Shown piece after piece: positions 11,631 to 22,676 of a stretch of DNA of 64,000 nt. Positions within the stretch are counted from its first letter, which is position 1, and the number at the start of each line of letters is the position of its first letter. Source of the stretch: Oreohelix idahoensis (lineage: Eukaryota; Mollusca; Gastropoda; Stylommatophora; Oreohelicidae); contig JAMPIV010006374.1 of assembly GCA_024509875.1 (NCBI GenBank), forward strand, positions 62,001-126,000, in the 5' to 3' direction. The notes beneath the pieces are model-generated. The model did no database searches, had not been told where the DNA came from, and saw nothing but the letters and a program-made list of their open reading frames with translations. Position numbers and translations under genes: made by a program.

Positions 11631-11645
11631 TATAGATATGCATTG

Positions 11646-12008
11646 TTTAATCTAATGGTTACCATGACATATCACTGCTTTTTTTAAATTCTCATTTCAT
11701 TGCTTTCTTTCATTGCTGGTAATTCTTCGTGTACTTCATCTTGTCTTTTCACTTTCCACTTATTATTTCATACTTAGACTATATTTGATATACCTCATCT
11801 TTGTTTGAATTTGATTATCTTTGTATACTTCATCTTCATACTTTACACATATTTCCATCCCTCTATTGTTGATTTAATAATATGACTTAACATAGTGTAA
11901 TCCTTGTGTGTAGATATTGGAACTGCAGCGACCTCAAATTTTTTGTTCCATGTACTTTTCCCCCAAAAAAATGATATCATTTTTTTTTCCCCGGGGGTTG
12001 GTGTAGTC
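11646..12008. other. No gene; 3' end of LTR element interior
   Basis: T-rich non-coding sequence. It ends with a poly-C/poly-A stretch and ccccgggggttggtgtagtc right before the 3' terminal repeat; the G-run may be a decayed polypurine tract. Confidence 0.45.
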
Positions 12009-12854
12009 TGTTAAGTCATAATTTGGTAATGGAGTTAGGGGTTATAGATTTGTATGTATGGGTCGGATTTTTGTACACACGCTAGTTAGCACGCTGTTAG
12101 TGATGAGATGATTTTTTTAGGTGGGGGGGCTTTGTGCTCTGTAATTTTTGAGCATAGCTCAACTGAGTAGTTGTTAGTTTATTTAAAAAAAATAAGATAA
12201 AAGAAAGTTTTCGAATGTTCCTAGTGGGGTTTTGGGTTTTGAGCTAAGCTGAGTTCTCACGCGGTGAGTTCGCGCATGGGTGATTTTTACTGAGCTGTGC
12301 TGAGAGGCTGTAATCTCGACACAGTGCGTTCCTGGCAAAGCTTTGGGATGGTTGTTATCTATCTCGCTAGTGTGTTCCAGTGGATATTTTTTGTGAATGG
12401 AGAGTTTGATAGATATTGAAGATATTTTGAGGCCATGAGTTGTACAGGCCATTATTTCATATTCCTGTGAGTGGTTTTTGCAATTGAAGGGAATGCTGTT
12501 TCTCCCAGGAGATTTATCATTTAAAGCCACGGATCACGTTGGCTCGTTGATGTATTATATTCATATTGATTCAAAGCCATGGAGTATGTTAGCTCCGGCT
12601 ATATTACTGTAAACTGCGATATATGCAGTCCCTTTGATGGATATTTTGCTATGATTACGACGGAATGTGAGCTGCTTTGTTCGGCAGCCTATGTATTTGG
12701 GATTTAGTACCTGCAACTGAGTTTCCAGGGATTTACTTACTTGATGCTTCATATTTTGCTGTAAACTGTGTTTCCATGATGTCTTCGTGACTGTGACGTT
12801 AATAAACTGTGTAGAACGTTATATTAGTTCTTGCTTCCTGATCCAATGTTGCTA
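12009..12854 (+). repeat. 3' terminal direct repeat (LTR-like, 846 bp)
   Basis: Partner of 6740-7599 in the same orientation, sharing the first bases tgttaagtcataatttgg and the last bases ccaatgttgcta. Open frames such as 12183-12530 minus recur at the same place in the other copy (6987-7274) and are shadows. The right flank falls directly into the 53-bp minisatellite (acagccagacaacatgg), so the element seems to have landed in or next to that array. Confidence 0.75.
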
Positions 12855-13025
12855 CAGCCAGACAACATGGTGGGTGGAGCTGGCACAGTTATGCTACATG
12901 ATGTGTACAGCCAGACAACATGATTGGTGGAGCTGGCACAGTTATGCTACATGATGTGTACAGCCGGAGGACAACATGGTGGGTGGAGCTGGCACAGTTA
13001 TGCTAGATAATGTGTACAGCTGGAA
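12855..13025. repeat. ~53-bp minisatellite, 3 copies
   Basis: Three units containing acagccagacaacatg and ggagctggcacagttatgct. They share the phrase gagctggcacagttatg with the array to the right of the mariner element (15075-15935), so the two are one family of tandem repeat that the transposon has split. Confidence 0.85.
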
Positions 13026-13213
13026 TATACACCGTGAGGCAAAGAAATCCATGACCTTTAAATATTTTTAAAAACTCGGGCGAAAATGACCCGATTATTA
13101 TGAAAGTTGGTGACAATTATATGATAACAACTAGCAACAACCCGCCAAAATTGGCAGGTTTTTAATTATAGTGTGTTGTTTATGTTACACGTATTACATT
13201 GCTGCTTCTTCTA

Positions 13214-13481
13214 TAGTCTCGATTGCTCACTGTGAATGACGCGATCGTCTCTTCCTTTTAGCCATCGTATCATTTTGATCCATAATAATAAGTCTGCAAT
13301 ACTTTAAATTAAAATTTTGTCTTGAAGAAACAATTAAAAAACTTACATAGTCTCGATTGCTCACTGTGAATGACGCGATCGTCTCTTCCTTTTAGCCATC
13401 GTATCATTTTGATCCATAATAATAAGTCTGCAATACTTTAAATTAAAATTTTGTCTTGAAGAAACAATTAAAAAACTTACA
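13214..13481. repeat. 134-bp tandem duplication in the mariner 5' UTR
   Basis: Two consecutive, essentially identical copies starting tagtctcgattgctcactg at 13214 and 13348. The near-identity suggests the duplication is recent compared with the mutations in the transposase. It lies between the left terminal repeat and the start codon. Confidence 0.9.
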
Positions 13482-13639
13482 TTTTAAGGTTATTTTTAAG
13501 AAAAATGATGAGTTAATTCCGTTTCCTGAATGAAACTGGACAGAAGAGTGACTTGGTTGTCTGTTGATTTAATGCACACCGTCACACTTTGCTATTTTTG
13601 CGAGAGTACATATAAGGGGAAACAATACAATTATTGTCT

Positions 13640-13683
13640 AACTTTCAACCACAGTTGCACCCCCTTAGCTGTGGTTGAAAGTT
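13640..13683. repeat. Perfect 15-bp-stem hairpin
   Basis: Left arm aactttcaaccacag at 13640-13654 and right arm ctgtggttgaaagtt at 13669-13683, with a 14-bp loop. It lies upstream of the mariner transposase gene and could be a transposase-binding or transcription-control palindrome, or a relic of a nested insertion. Confidence 0.8.
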
Positions 13684-13885
13684 AATGCACTCCCTCGAAA
13701 ATAGAAAAAAGTGCGCAAATGAGGTGTGCAAAAATGTTACTGACCGACCGACCGAGTACTTACGGTGGCAATTATGTATTTTGATATCCCTTTTCGAATT
13801 TTGTGTCTGAAATTTCAAATTTTGCGCAACGAATTTTACGCTTTGCAGGTGGCGCTGCATACAACTGTAATTCGTCTGCTGCAAA

Positions 13886-14956
13886 ATGGCGTTCTCTGAC
13901 GAAGAAAAAACGGCAATCAAATTTCTTCGATAAAACAAAAATTATGGTGCGAAACGGCTTCTTAAGGAGTTTCCAAACAAAGGATGGACTTTAGGCAGAC
14001 TGACATATCTTTTGCAAAAGATAGGCAAAACCGGCACTGTTGAACGTTGTAAAGGCACTGGCCGAACACGCACTGCGCTCACCGATGACAACATCAATGC
14101 TGTTAACGAGCTAGTGCAAAGTCATGAAGGACGTCCGCAAACACATCTTTCCCAACGTCAAATTGCTCGTCAGATAGGCGCTTCTCAAAGATACGTGGGC
14201 AGAATCATCAAAAAGGAACTTAAATTAAAATATTTGAAGAAACATCGGGCGACAAAGTTGACTGAACGCAACAAAGAGTCACGGCTTACCCGGTGTCAAC
14301 ATCTTTTGTGTCGCTTCCCAGAGCATAAAGTGAGTTTCATATTTTTCACAGATGAAAAACTTTTTACTGTTGCTCAGCCTACCAATAGTCAAAACGATCG
14401 GGTGTATGCACCAGTTGTCACTACAAAAAGAAACATATCTGCTAATCGGTTGCTGCGAGCAAAACCACCGTTCAGCAAATTAGTAATGGTTTCTGTTGGT
14501 GTCTCATCACTGGGCCGCACTGGAATTCATTTTGTTTAACCTGGTATCAAGATAGATGGTGATTACTACCGCAACGAACTGTTGATGAAGTGCCTTCTTC
14601 CTGACATGAGGGAAATGTTAGAATTCTTCATCTTCCAGCAAGACGGTGCTCCTGCTCATCGTGCTAGGGATACTGTTGCGCTGCTCACTCAGGAGACACC
14701 TGAATTCATCGAACCAAATTTTTGGCCACCAAATAGTCCAGATCTTAACCCAGTGGACTATGGGATTTGGGGTATCTTGCAAGAGAATGTCTACCGGAAG
14801 AATATTGGCAACGTGGATGAGCTAAGAGAGCGGATAAAGCAGGCATGGGATGAGCTAGAACAGCGCACAATAAACGCGTCAGTGAGAAAGTGGCGCACCT
14901 GACTTCAAGCATGTGTTGCAGCTGGCAGCGGACATTTTGAGCACCAACTGAAATAG
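13886..14956 (+). pseudogene. Mariner-like transposase, three in-frame stops
   Basis: One uninterrupted frame of 357 codons from ATG 13886 (MAFSDEEKTAIKFL) to TAG 14954, with stops at 13931 (TAA), 14537 (TAA) and 14900 (TGA) but no frameshift. The N-terminal half carries helix-turn-helix segments (QRQIARQIGASQRYVGRI). The catalytic domain shows FFTDEKLF, QQDGAPAH and PNSPDLNPVDYGIWG. Between the second and third acidic residues are 37 residues and the last is Asp, giving a DD37D pattern as in maT-type mariners rather than the DD34D of classical mariner. It would cut and paste DNA at TA sites if intact. The stop codons look like point mutations. Confidence 0.9.
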
Positions 14957-15074
14957 GCAAAATGTAGGTAAACATTTTCTCACCATTTGTACCACATTTC
15001 ATAATAATCGGGTCATTTTCGGCTGAGTTTTAAAATATTTAAAGGTCATGGGTTTATTAGCCTCATGGTGTATA

Positions 15075-15935
15075 CTGATGTAGCTGGCACAGTTATGTAC
15101 TGCTGGACTATATACTGGGTGGAGCTGGCACAGTTATGTACAGCTGGACTATATACTGGGTGGAGCTGGCACAGTTATATACTGCTGGACTATATACTGG
15201 GTGGAGCTGGCACAGTTATGTACAGCTGGACTATATAATGGGTGTAGCTGGCACAGTTATGTACAGCTGGACTATATACTGCTTGTAGCTGGCAGTTATG
15301 TACAGCTGGACTATATAATGGGTGTAGCTGGCACAGTTATGTACAGCTGGACTATATAATGGGTGTAGCTGGCACAGTTATGTACAGCTGGACTATATAA
15401 TGGGTGTAGCTGGCACAGTTATGTACAGCTGGACTATATAATGGGTGTAGCTGGCACAGTTATGTACAGGTGGACTATATAATGGGTGTAGCTGGCACAG
15501 TTATGTACAGCTGGACTATATACTGCTTGTAGCTGGCACAGTTATGTACAGCTGGACTATATAATGGGTGTAGCTGGCAGTTATGTACAGCTGGACTATA
15601 TAATGGGTGTAGCTGGCACAGTTATGTACAGCTGGACTATATAATGGGTGTAGCTGGCACAGTTATGTACAGCTGGACTATATAATGGGTGTAGCTGGCA
15701 CAGTTATGTACTGCTGGATTATATAATGGGTGGAGCTGGCACAGTTATGTACAGCTGGACTATATAATGGGTGTAGCTGGCAGTTATGTACAGCTGGACT
15801 ATATACTGCTTGTAGCTGGCACAGTTATGTACAGCTGGACTATATACTGGGTGTAGCTGGCACAGTTATTTACAGCTAGACTATATACTGGGTGGAGCTG
15901 GCACAGTTATGTACCACTAGACTATATACTGGGTG
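15075..15935. repeat. 41-bp minisatellite, ~21 copies
   Basis: Units of about 41 bp with core agctggcacagttatgtac and actatataatgggtgt. Variants include actatatactgggtgg and a 4-bp deletion (ggcagttatg). This is the right-hand part of the array interrupted by the mariner element; the units at the edge contain the TATA target. Nearby decayed units extend to about 16090. Confidence 0.93.
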
Positions 15936-16156
15936 GAGCTCAGACAGTTAGGCTACATGATATTAACAGATGGATTACATAACATACACCTCTGGACTAC
16001 ATAAAATGAACAACTAGAACACATTAGAGCTACATAATGTAAACTGCTACATTACATAATGTACAAATCTGGACTACACAATGTGTACAGCTGGATTTGT
16101 TTTTATATGGTGAGGTTGCTAGCCCCATACACAAACTCATATTAATCCTCTCTTAA

Positions 16157-16898
16157 CCACTTCCCTGATTTGTCAGAATATATTGGGGTGTCATATGTTT
16201 GCTGGAATGAACGTGCCCGAGTTAGCTCGCACAGCAATGCTGTTCACAATATTTTCCCAAGTAATTAGTTTGTTTTCATACATTACCATGTGATGAGGTA
16301 TGGCAGATAGGTGGAGCAAATTGTCATAGCAAGTACGGCATTGTGGCATAATTTGACTTCGGTATCTCTTGATTATTGGCCTAAAAAGCATGTGTTTTTT
16401 CCCAGTGCTAAGTGCACATTATTTATATTGTTATTGATTTACATTATTTTATAGGAGTTTGTATATTCATAATGGATTCCGACCATGATTATAAAAATGA
16501 CATTGGACATATTAGTGATTCAGAAAGTGAAACTAGTGATAGTTGTAAATTGGACATAAGTGAAGAAAGTTTCTAAATGTTGTTATTTTGTCTTTGTTTA
16601 GCCCACTAAATCAAATAATAATGATTATTCATTTAGATTGTGTAATTTGTTCTTTTTTCTTTTTGCAAAGTGTATAAAACTGCTCTTTATATCAATTAGT
16701 TGTTTGTAATAACAAGTTTATAAATATAGATATATTTTCACAAAAATGCATTTTTTTTTTAATTTATAATTTTTTAAATTTAAAAAAAAAAATTTAAATT
16801 AAAATTTTTTTTTACAGTAGACAAACAATAAATTTAACTTTTTTAATCTGATATTTTTCTGTCAGTTTGTGAAATAAATACCTGACAGGGAGAAGTGG
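16157..16898 (+). mobile_element. piggyBac-like non-autonomous element
   Basis: A 742-bp element bounded by TTAA on both sides (16153-16156 and 16899-16902), the hallmark target of piggyBac transposons. The left end begins ccacttccctgatttgtcag; the right end read in reverse begins ccacttctccctgtcagg, so the ends are imperfect inverted repeats. Inside, a short acidic ORF at 16472-16576 begins MDSDHDYKND and has ISDSESE, like the acidic start of many piggyBac transposases, and then stops. The remainder is AT-rich. I read it as an internally deleted derivative, movable only with a transposase supplied elsewhere. Confidence 0.75.
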
Positions 16899-16902
16899 TT
16901 AA

Positions 16903-17448
16903 GATATACCTGAGGGTACAGTTGTCTTATTTGATCTCCTCAGAGACCTTTCAGAACTACACTGGATGTCTAGAGCATCATATAGGAAGCAATACAAAAG
17001 GCAAAATCTGACAAAACAAATATCCATGTAATCTGGTTGGATAGTAATCGCATGTGGATCAGTCTCACACCAGATGTGATAAAAAAAAGGCTGCTGCTGT
17101 AGGGGAGTGAAGTGTTACAGACTTCACTATACTAGGACCAGCTTCAAAAAAAAAGTGACCATGTTTGGAGAAGAGATGTGGACATTTTATGATGGCTGTT
17201 ATAAATGACTTCTAGTGAGAAAGTGGCCATGTTTGGAGAAGATATGTAGACATTTTATGATGGCTGTTATAAATGACTTCTACAGAGAAAGTAACCATGA
17301 ATTGAGAAGAGATGGATGTACACATACATTGAGTCTTTCAATAACTGTGAAAACCATTTTCTCATTTTCAGTCACATAATTTTTTAAGTAGATAACTCTG
17401 ACACCCTCTGGCTGTAAAGTTGTGCTCATTCTCTATGTTTCAGTCCAG
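16903..17448. repeat. Intron with ~68-bp repeat and SINE-like scrap
   Basis: Two and a half copies of a 68-bp unit (ccatgtttggagaag and tttatgatggctgtt) lie at 17157-17310. At 17094-17145 'taggggagtgaagtgtta' through 'ctaggaccagcttc' matches part of the SINE at 41008-41255, so this is a fragment of the same family on the same strand. No gene seen. Confidence 0.65.
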
Positions 17449-17628
17449 AACATGCATATAGTACATTCACTTGAGGTCAGAGGTCATAAATAACATGTGC
17501 ATATAGTACATTCACTTGAGGACAGAGGTCATAAATAACATGTGCATATAGTACATTCACTTGAGGACAGAGGTCATAAATAACATGTGCATATAGTACA
17601 TTCACTTGAGGACAAAGGTCATAAATAT
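17449..17628. repeat. 45-bp minisatellite, 4 copies
   Basis: Four nearly identical 45-bp units with core gcatatagtacattcacttg and gaggtcataaataac. The copies differ at only a few positions, for example acagagg versus acaaagg in the last one. Confidence 0.93.
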
Positions 17629-17970
17629 GTCCCAATCTTCTATAATTTAGTTTAAAAGGAGGGTAAAGGAAAGGAACCCGTTACACGCCCATTGAGGCAT
17701 ATTGGGAATATGGTGTTAGGCCCATATTATCTTGACCAATTTAGTTTAAAGAGCAACTATAAAATAATGTTTGTGGCAGATAGCAAAACTGAACAAGTTC
17801 AAAATGGTGAAGGTGATCAAATGTTAATATATTACTTGCAATCAATGGTTACAATCAAGCTAATAAAAGATAAACAATTAAAATAACTACACTGTCTGTC
17901 TGAAAACAGCAGACTTCCAAGACCAGGACACAAACCACATGAACAGAAAGCAGGTTGACCAACAACTGAC
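17629..17970. other. MCRS1 intron just after the 18-kb exon
   Basis: This is the start of the downstream MCRS1 intron (the gene runs right to left). The donor gtcagttg is at 17970-17963. I looked for the FHA-domain exons expected further 3' and found none between here and position 1, so this intron should be at least 17.9 kb. Confidence 0.6.
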
Positions 17971-18063
17971 CTGTCACACTATCCACCAAAACCTGCCATT
18001 TGGGCAACTCCTGCTCTAGATGCCTAATTTCTCGCTTATTACGTCTGTCCACCACCGCCAGCT
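17971..18063 (-). CDS. mcrs1: MCRS1 exon, coiled-coil/linker region
   Basis: A 93-bp minus-strand exon (2 + 30x3 + 1 bases). The acceptor is ttgccag just right of 18063 and the donor is ACAG|gtcagt left of 17971. It encodes LAVVDRRNKREIRHLEQEL followed by PKWQVLVDSVTG. This corresponds closely to the vertebrate MCRS1 stretch preceding its C-terminal FHA domain, where the same VADRR, KREIR, LEQEL and KWQVLVDS blocks occur. MCRS1 (microspherule protein 1) is a nuclear protein of the NSL acetyltransferase and INO80 remodelling complexes and also acts at spindle poles. The first codon is split: G from the 27-kb microexon plus AG here gives Glu. The FHA exons lie beyond the left edge. Confidence 0.92.
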
Positions 18064-18530
18064 CTGGCAAGAGATCATAACATTCTATTAGTACCAAAAT
18101 AAACTAAGGGGAGCTCACTCTTATCTACTTTTATGTGGGACAGTAACTACCAAGCTGGGTGACAATTATACACTAACCATCACAAATAATTTACATTTAT
18201 TTCACACTCAATTTACATCAACCATAATCTCCACCTTAATAAACTTGACATTAATCTTAGTGTAAACAATGCATAAATCTTATCTCAACATTAAATATAC
18301 AATAACCTCATCTTTGTAGTCATTCTGATATATAATTACATTAACTTTGTCAGAACTCTGCCTAGGCCTCTAGGTCTCAAGCCCGGCTGAAAAAGAAGGA
18401 GGGCGGCCTGCATGGAGGCAGCCCCTCCATCAAGCAAAGGCACAACAGGCCAATCACCTGTTTGTCTTAAAAACCAGATAAGATAACTCTACTGGAAAAA
18501 TCAATCCCAAATTCAAGACAGTGAGATCCC
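18064..18530. other. mcrs1: MCRS1 intron, unique sequence
   Basis: AT-rich intron upstream of the 18-kb exon, ending in the polypyrimidine-poor acceptor tgatctcttgccag. No other feature recognised. Confidence 0.7.
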
Positions 18531-19725
18531 TCAGCTTAAAGCCTTGACTTAAAGGTCAATGAATAAGACACAATGTATCAAGGACTGCACAGACACCTCA
18601 ACAGCTTAAAGCCTTGACTTAAAGGTCAATGAATATGACACAATATATCAAGGACTGCACAGACACCTCAACAGCTTGAAGCCTTGACTTAAAGGTCAAT
18701 GAATAAGACACAATGTATCAAGGACTGCACAGACACCTCAACAGCTTAAAGCCTTGACTTAAAGGTCAATGAATAAGACACAATGTATCAAGGACTGCAC
18801 AGACACCTCAACAGCTTAAAGCCTTGACTTAAAGGTCAATGAATAAGACACAATGTATCAAGGACTGCACAGACACCTCAACAGCTTAAAGCCTTGACTT
18901 AAAGGTCAATGAATATGACACAATATATCAAGGACTGCACAGACACCTCAACAGCTTGAAGCCTTGACTTAAAGGTCAATGAATAAGACAATGTATCAAG
19001 GACTGCACAGACACCTTAACAGCTTAAAGCCTTGACTTAAAGGTCAATGAATAAGACACAATGTATCAAGGACTGCACAGACACCTCAACAGCTTAAAGC
19101 CTTGACTTAAAGGTCAATGAATAAGACACAGTGTATCAAGGACGGCACAGACACCTCAACAGCTTAAAGCCTTGACTTAAAGGTCAATGAATATGACACA
19201 ATTTATCAAGGACTGCACAGACACCTCAACAGCTTAAAGCCTTGACTTAAAGGTCAATGAATATGACACAATTTATCAAGGACTGCACAGACACCTCAAC
19301 AGCTTAAAGCCTTGACTTAAAGGTCAATGAATAAGACACAGTGTATCAAGGACTGCACAGACACCTCAACAGCTTAAAGCCTTGACTTAAAGGTCAATGA
19401 ATATGACACAATTTATCAAGGACTGCACAGACACCTCAACAGCTTAAAGCCTTGACTTAAAGGTCAATGAATATGACACAATTTATCAAGGACTGCACAG
19501 ACACCTCAACAGCTTAAAGCCTTGACTTAAAGGTCAATGAATAAGACACAGTGTATCAAGGACTGCACAGACACCTCAACAGCTTAAAGCCTTGACTTAA
19601 AGGTCAATGAATAAGACAATGTATCAAGGACTGCACAGACACCTCAACAGCTTAAAGCCTTGACTTAAAGGTCAATGAATAAGACATACTGAATCAAGGG
19701 CTGTGTAAGTCCTCAACAGCTTGAA
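18531..19725. repeat. 70-bp minisatellite, 17 copies, higher-order structure
   Basis: Tandem units of 70 bp with core cagcttaaagccttgactta and tcaaggactgcacagacacc. Variant types (ataagacacaatgt, atatgacacaatat with cagcttgaag, ataagacacagtgt, atatgacacaattt) follow a repeating order: in the first part a variant recurs every four units (280 bp) and in the second part every three (210 bp). The last unit at about 19685 is decayed. All copies lie within an MCRS1 intron. Confidence 0.95.
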
Positions 19726-20828
19726 GCTTTGATGTAATAACCATCAATTTTATTTTTGACCTCTGCCCTATGCCCTGTGTCAAGCTATCCATTATAATTG
19801 CTTTCTGCCATCCTCTACTTCATGTGACCTCTATTTTTCTAGAAGGTTAAAGATGTTTGAGTGCTCCTCATCTCATTAAATGCGCTAAGAAACGTTGACT
19901 GCCTTCTTCTTACCATCTCTGTGATAATATTCCTTTATTCGTCAGCTCTTCTTAAGCATTCATTTGTTATTTTGTTATGCATGCACTTGTCAGTGAGTTT
20001 ACTTTTCAAAACTTGTCAGTGAGTTTACTTTTCAATGTGAACACTGTTGCTGTCAAAGTGAACAACGGACTTAAAGGTCTTGTGACTTGAGCTGAGTAAT
20101 GTTTAACTGGTACTCAGTGTATTCTGTTACTGTATGTCACTTTATTATTGTTGTACAGCAGACATGGGATTATGGTGGTGTCATGAGTAGCAACGTTTGG
20201 AATATGTGAATATCAGTTCATTTGAGACTTTTAGACACTTAAAATGGAGTCATCCTACTCAGTGAGTTCACACAATTTATTGAGAATGTTCGCATTTAAA
20301 CTTGCAGTCATGTTACTTGTGTGTGTTTACTAACTTTGCTGGTACATACTTTCACTCTCAGTTGATGCTTGCAGACTGGACACTAAAGTCACCACTTGTT
20401 AACACTTTACTACACTGTCATCATAAGACAGAATCCCAACATGACAACATACAAGGATTCTCAGAAGCCACATCTGTCACCTTTGACATTTAACTGCTCA
20501 ATGTCATGGACTCAGACAGAAATACTTGTTCAACGTAGCACATTAGCCCTGCCTTTTTTGTCATGATTATAGATAAGGACTTTTTGTTGAGGACAGTTCT
20601 CATTTTGAGGAATGCTGTATGACACACTGTCATTTCAATTACATATTTTCCATATTATTTATCAATATATCTGGCATCATCATCATGTTCCTTACAGAGC
20701 AAAAATAACCCATCTGGAGCTGCTCCCCTTAAGCCTGCACCAGACATTCACATATTTGCTTGAGCTGTCAGTTGTTTGACATGATCAGGTTGCCAGCCCT
20801 ATACACAACCTCATCTTAGTCACCTTGT
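19726..20828. other. MCRS1 intron, no gene seen
   Basis: Unique sequence with a short duplicated phrase ('acttgtcagtgagtttac' at about 19986 and 20011). At 20779-20809 the phrase gacatgatcaggttgccagc occurs; a second copy lies at 21294 beyond the LINE insertion and a related phrase at 16114, so it belongs to a dispersed repeat. Confidence 0.55.
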
Positions 20829-20839
20829 ATGACATGATC

Positions 20840-21291
20840 TTAAAACTGAGAATCATAAAGTGTTATAAATATTCTGCATTTCTGTATGGTGCGGAAACAT
20901 GGACGATGAATAAGTATTTGGAAGAAAGAATTGAGGCTCTTGAAATGTGGATATATAGAAGAATGGGGCGTATCTCATGGAAAGAGATGAAAACAAATAA
21001 GGAGGTCCTAGAAAATCTAGGTATGAAAAGAGAACTAATGAGGGAGATCAAAGTTCGGCAGCTAAAATACTTTGGCCACATCAAAAGGCATAACACCTTG
21101 CAGAAGACCATAACAGAAGGGACAGTTGAAGGCAAACGTGCAAGGGGAAGACAGCGCTATAAGTGGGAAGATAACATCAAGAGATGGACAGGAAAAAGTC
21201 TTTCAGAGTGTACCACCAAGACAAGAGACAGAAGACATTGGAGATCCATTACAGCCAACCTTCGTTGTGGAGATGGCAACTGATGATGATG
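20840..21291 (+). mobile_element. 5'-truncated LINE 3' end with (GAT)n tail
   Basis: A 452-bp insertion between the 11-bp target duplications atgacatgatc at 20829-20839 and 21292-21302. The ORF (stop at 21281-21283) encodes the end of a LINE reverse transcriptase: SAFLYGAETWT, then GRISWKEMKTN, then RQLKYFGHIKRH, then GKRARGRQRYKWEDNIKRW. The tail is (GAT)n. The family differs from the copies at 11.2, 32.3 and 45.1 kb. The copy lacks the catalytic core. Confidence 0.88.
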
Positions 21292-21302
21292 ATGACATGA
21301 TC

Positions 21303-22676
21303 AGGTTGCCAGCCCCATACATAACCATTCTTACAAGGAATGTTACTTGCTATGACTGGAGATAACCATTGTTACAAGGAATGTTACTTACTATGACTGG
21401 AGATAACCATTGTTACAAGGAATGTTACTTACTATGGCTGGAGATAACCATTGTTACTTACTATGACTGGAGATAACCATTGTTACTTACTATGACTGGA
21501 GATAACCATTGTTACTTACTATGACTGGAGATAACCATTGTTACAAGGAATGTTACTTACTATGACTGGAGATAACCACTGTTACTTGCTGTGACTGGAG
21601 ATAACCACTGTTACAAGGAATGTTACTTGCTATGACTGGAGATAACCACTGTTACTTACTATGACTGGAGATAACTATTGTTACAAGGAATGTTACTTAC
21701 TATGACTGGAGAAAACCATTGTTACTTACTATGACTGGAGATAACCATTGTTACAAGGAATGTTACTTACTATGACTGGAGATAATCACTGTTACTTACT
21801 ATGACTGGAGATAAGCATTGTTACTTACTATGACTGGAGATAACTATTGTTACAAGGAATGTTACTTACTATGACTGGAGATAACCACTGTTACTTACTA
21901 TGACTGGAGATAACCATTGTTACAAGGAATGTTACTTACTATGACTGGAGATAACCATTGTTACAAGGAATGTTACTTGCTATGACTGGAGATAACCACT
22001 GTTACAAGTAATGTTACTTACTATGACTGGAGATAACCACTGTTACAAGGAATGTTACTTACTATGACTGGAGATAACCACTGTTACAAGAAATGTTACT
22101 TGCTATGACTGGAGATAACCACTGTTACAAGGAATGTTACTTGCTATGACTGGAGATAACCACTGTTACAAGGAATGTTACTTGCTATGACTGGAGATAA
22201 CCACTGTTACAAGGAATGTTACTTGCTATGACTGGAGATAACCACTGTTACAAGGAATGTTACTTGCTATGACTGGAGATAACCATTGTTACAAGGAATG
22301 TTACTTGCTATGACTGGAGATAACCACTGTTACAAGGAATGTTACTTGCTATGACTGGAGATAACCACTGTTACAAAGAATGTTACTTGCTATGACTGGA
22401 GATAACCACTGTTACAAGGAATGTTACTTAATATGACTGGAGATAACCATTGTTACAAGGAATGTTACTTGCTATGACTGGAGATAACCACTGTTACAAG
22501 GAATGTTACTTACTATGACTGGAGATAACCACTGTTACTTACTATGACTGGAGATAACCACTGTTACAAGGAATGTTACTTGCTATGACTGGAGATAACC
22601 ATTGTTACAAGGAATGTTACTTGCTATGACTGGAGTTAACCACTGTTACAAGGAATGTTACTTACTATGACTGGAG
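21303..22676. repeat. 41-bp minisatellite, left block
   Basis: Tandem 41-bp units with core gttacaaggaatgttactta and atgactggagataacc. A common 29-bp variant has lost 12 bp between two gttac words, the signature of slippage. It forms one array with 24739-26662; the two blocks are separated by an insertion of 2,062 bp plus its duplicated GGAG. Diagnostic variants recur at 1,380 bp once the insert is removed. Confidence 0.95.

Larger units (their letters stand above)
13028..15072 (+). mobile_element. Mariner-like (Tc1/mariner) transposon, DD37D spacing
   Basis: A 2,045-bp element flanked by TA (13026-13027 and 15073-15074). Its terminal inverted repeats run for about 80 bp: the left end starts tacaccgtgaggc and the right end, read on the other strand, starts tacaccatgaggc; both contain aaaatgacccgattattatg. 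Inside are a 134-bp tandem duplication, a 15-bp-stem hairpin and one transposase frame. The host site is a 41-bp minisatellite. Size, ends and TA target all fit the Tc1/mariner superfamily. It appears complete but inactive because of three stop codons. Confidence 0.92.

Noticed and set aside
16191..16391. 66-codon minus-strand ORF with CRTCYDNL
   Set aside because: It lies inside the piggyBac-like element, opposite to its own short ORF, and has no motif that I recognise.
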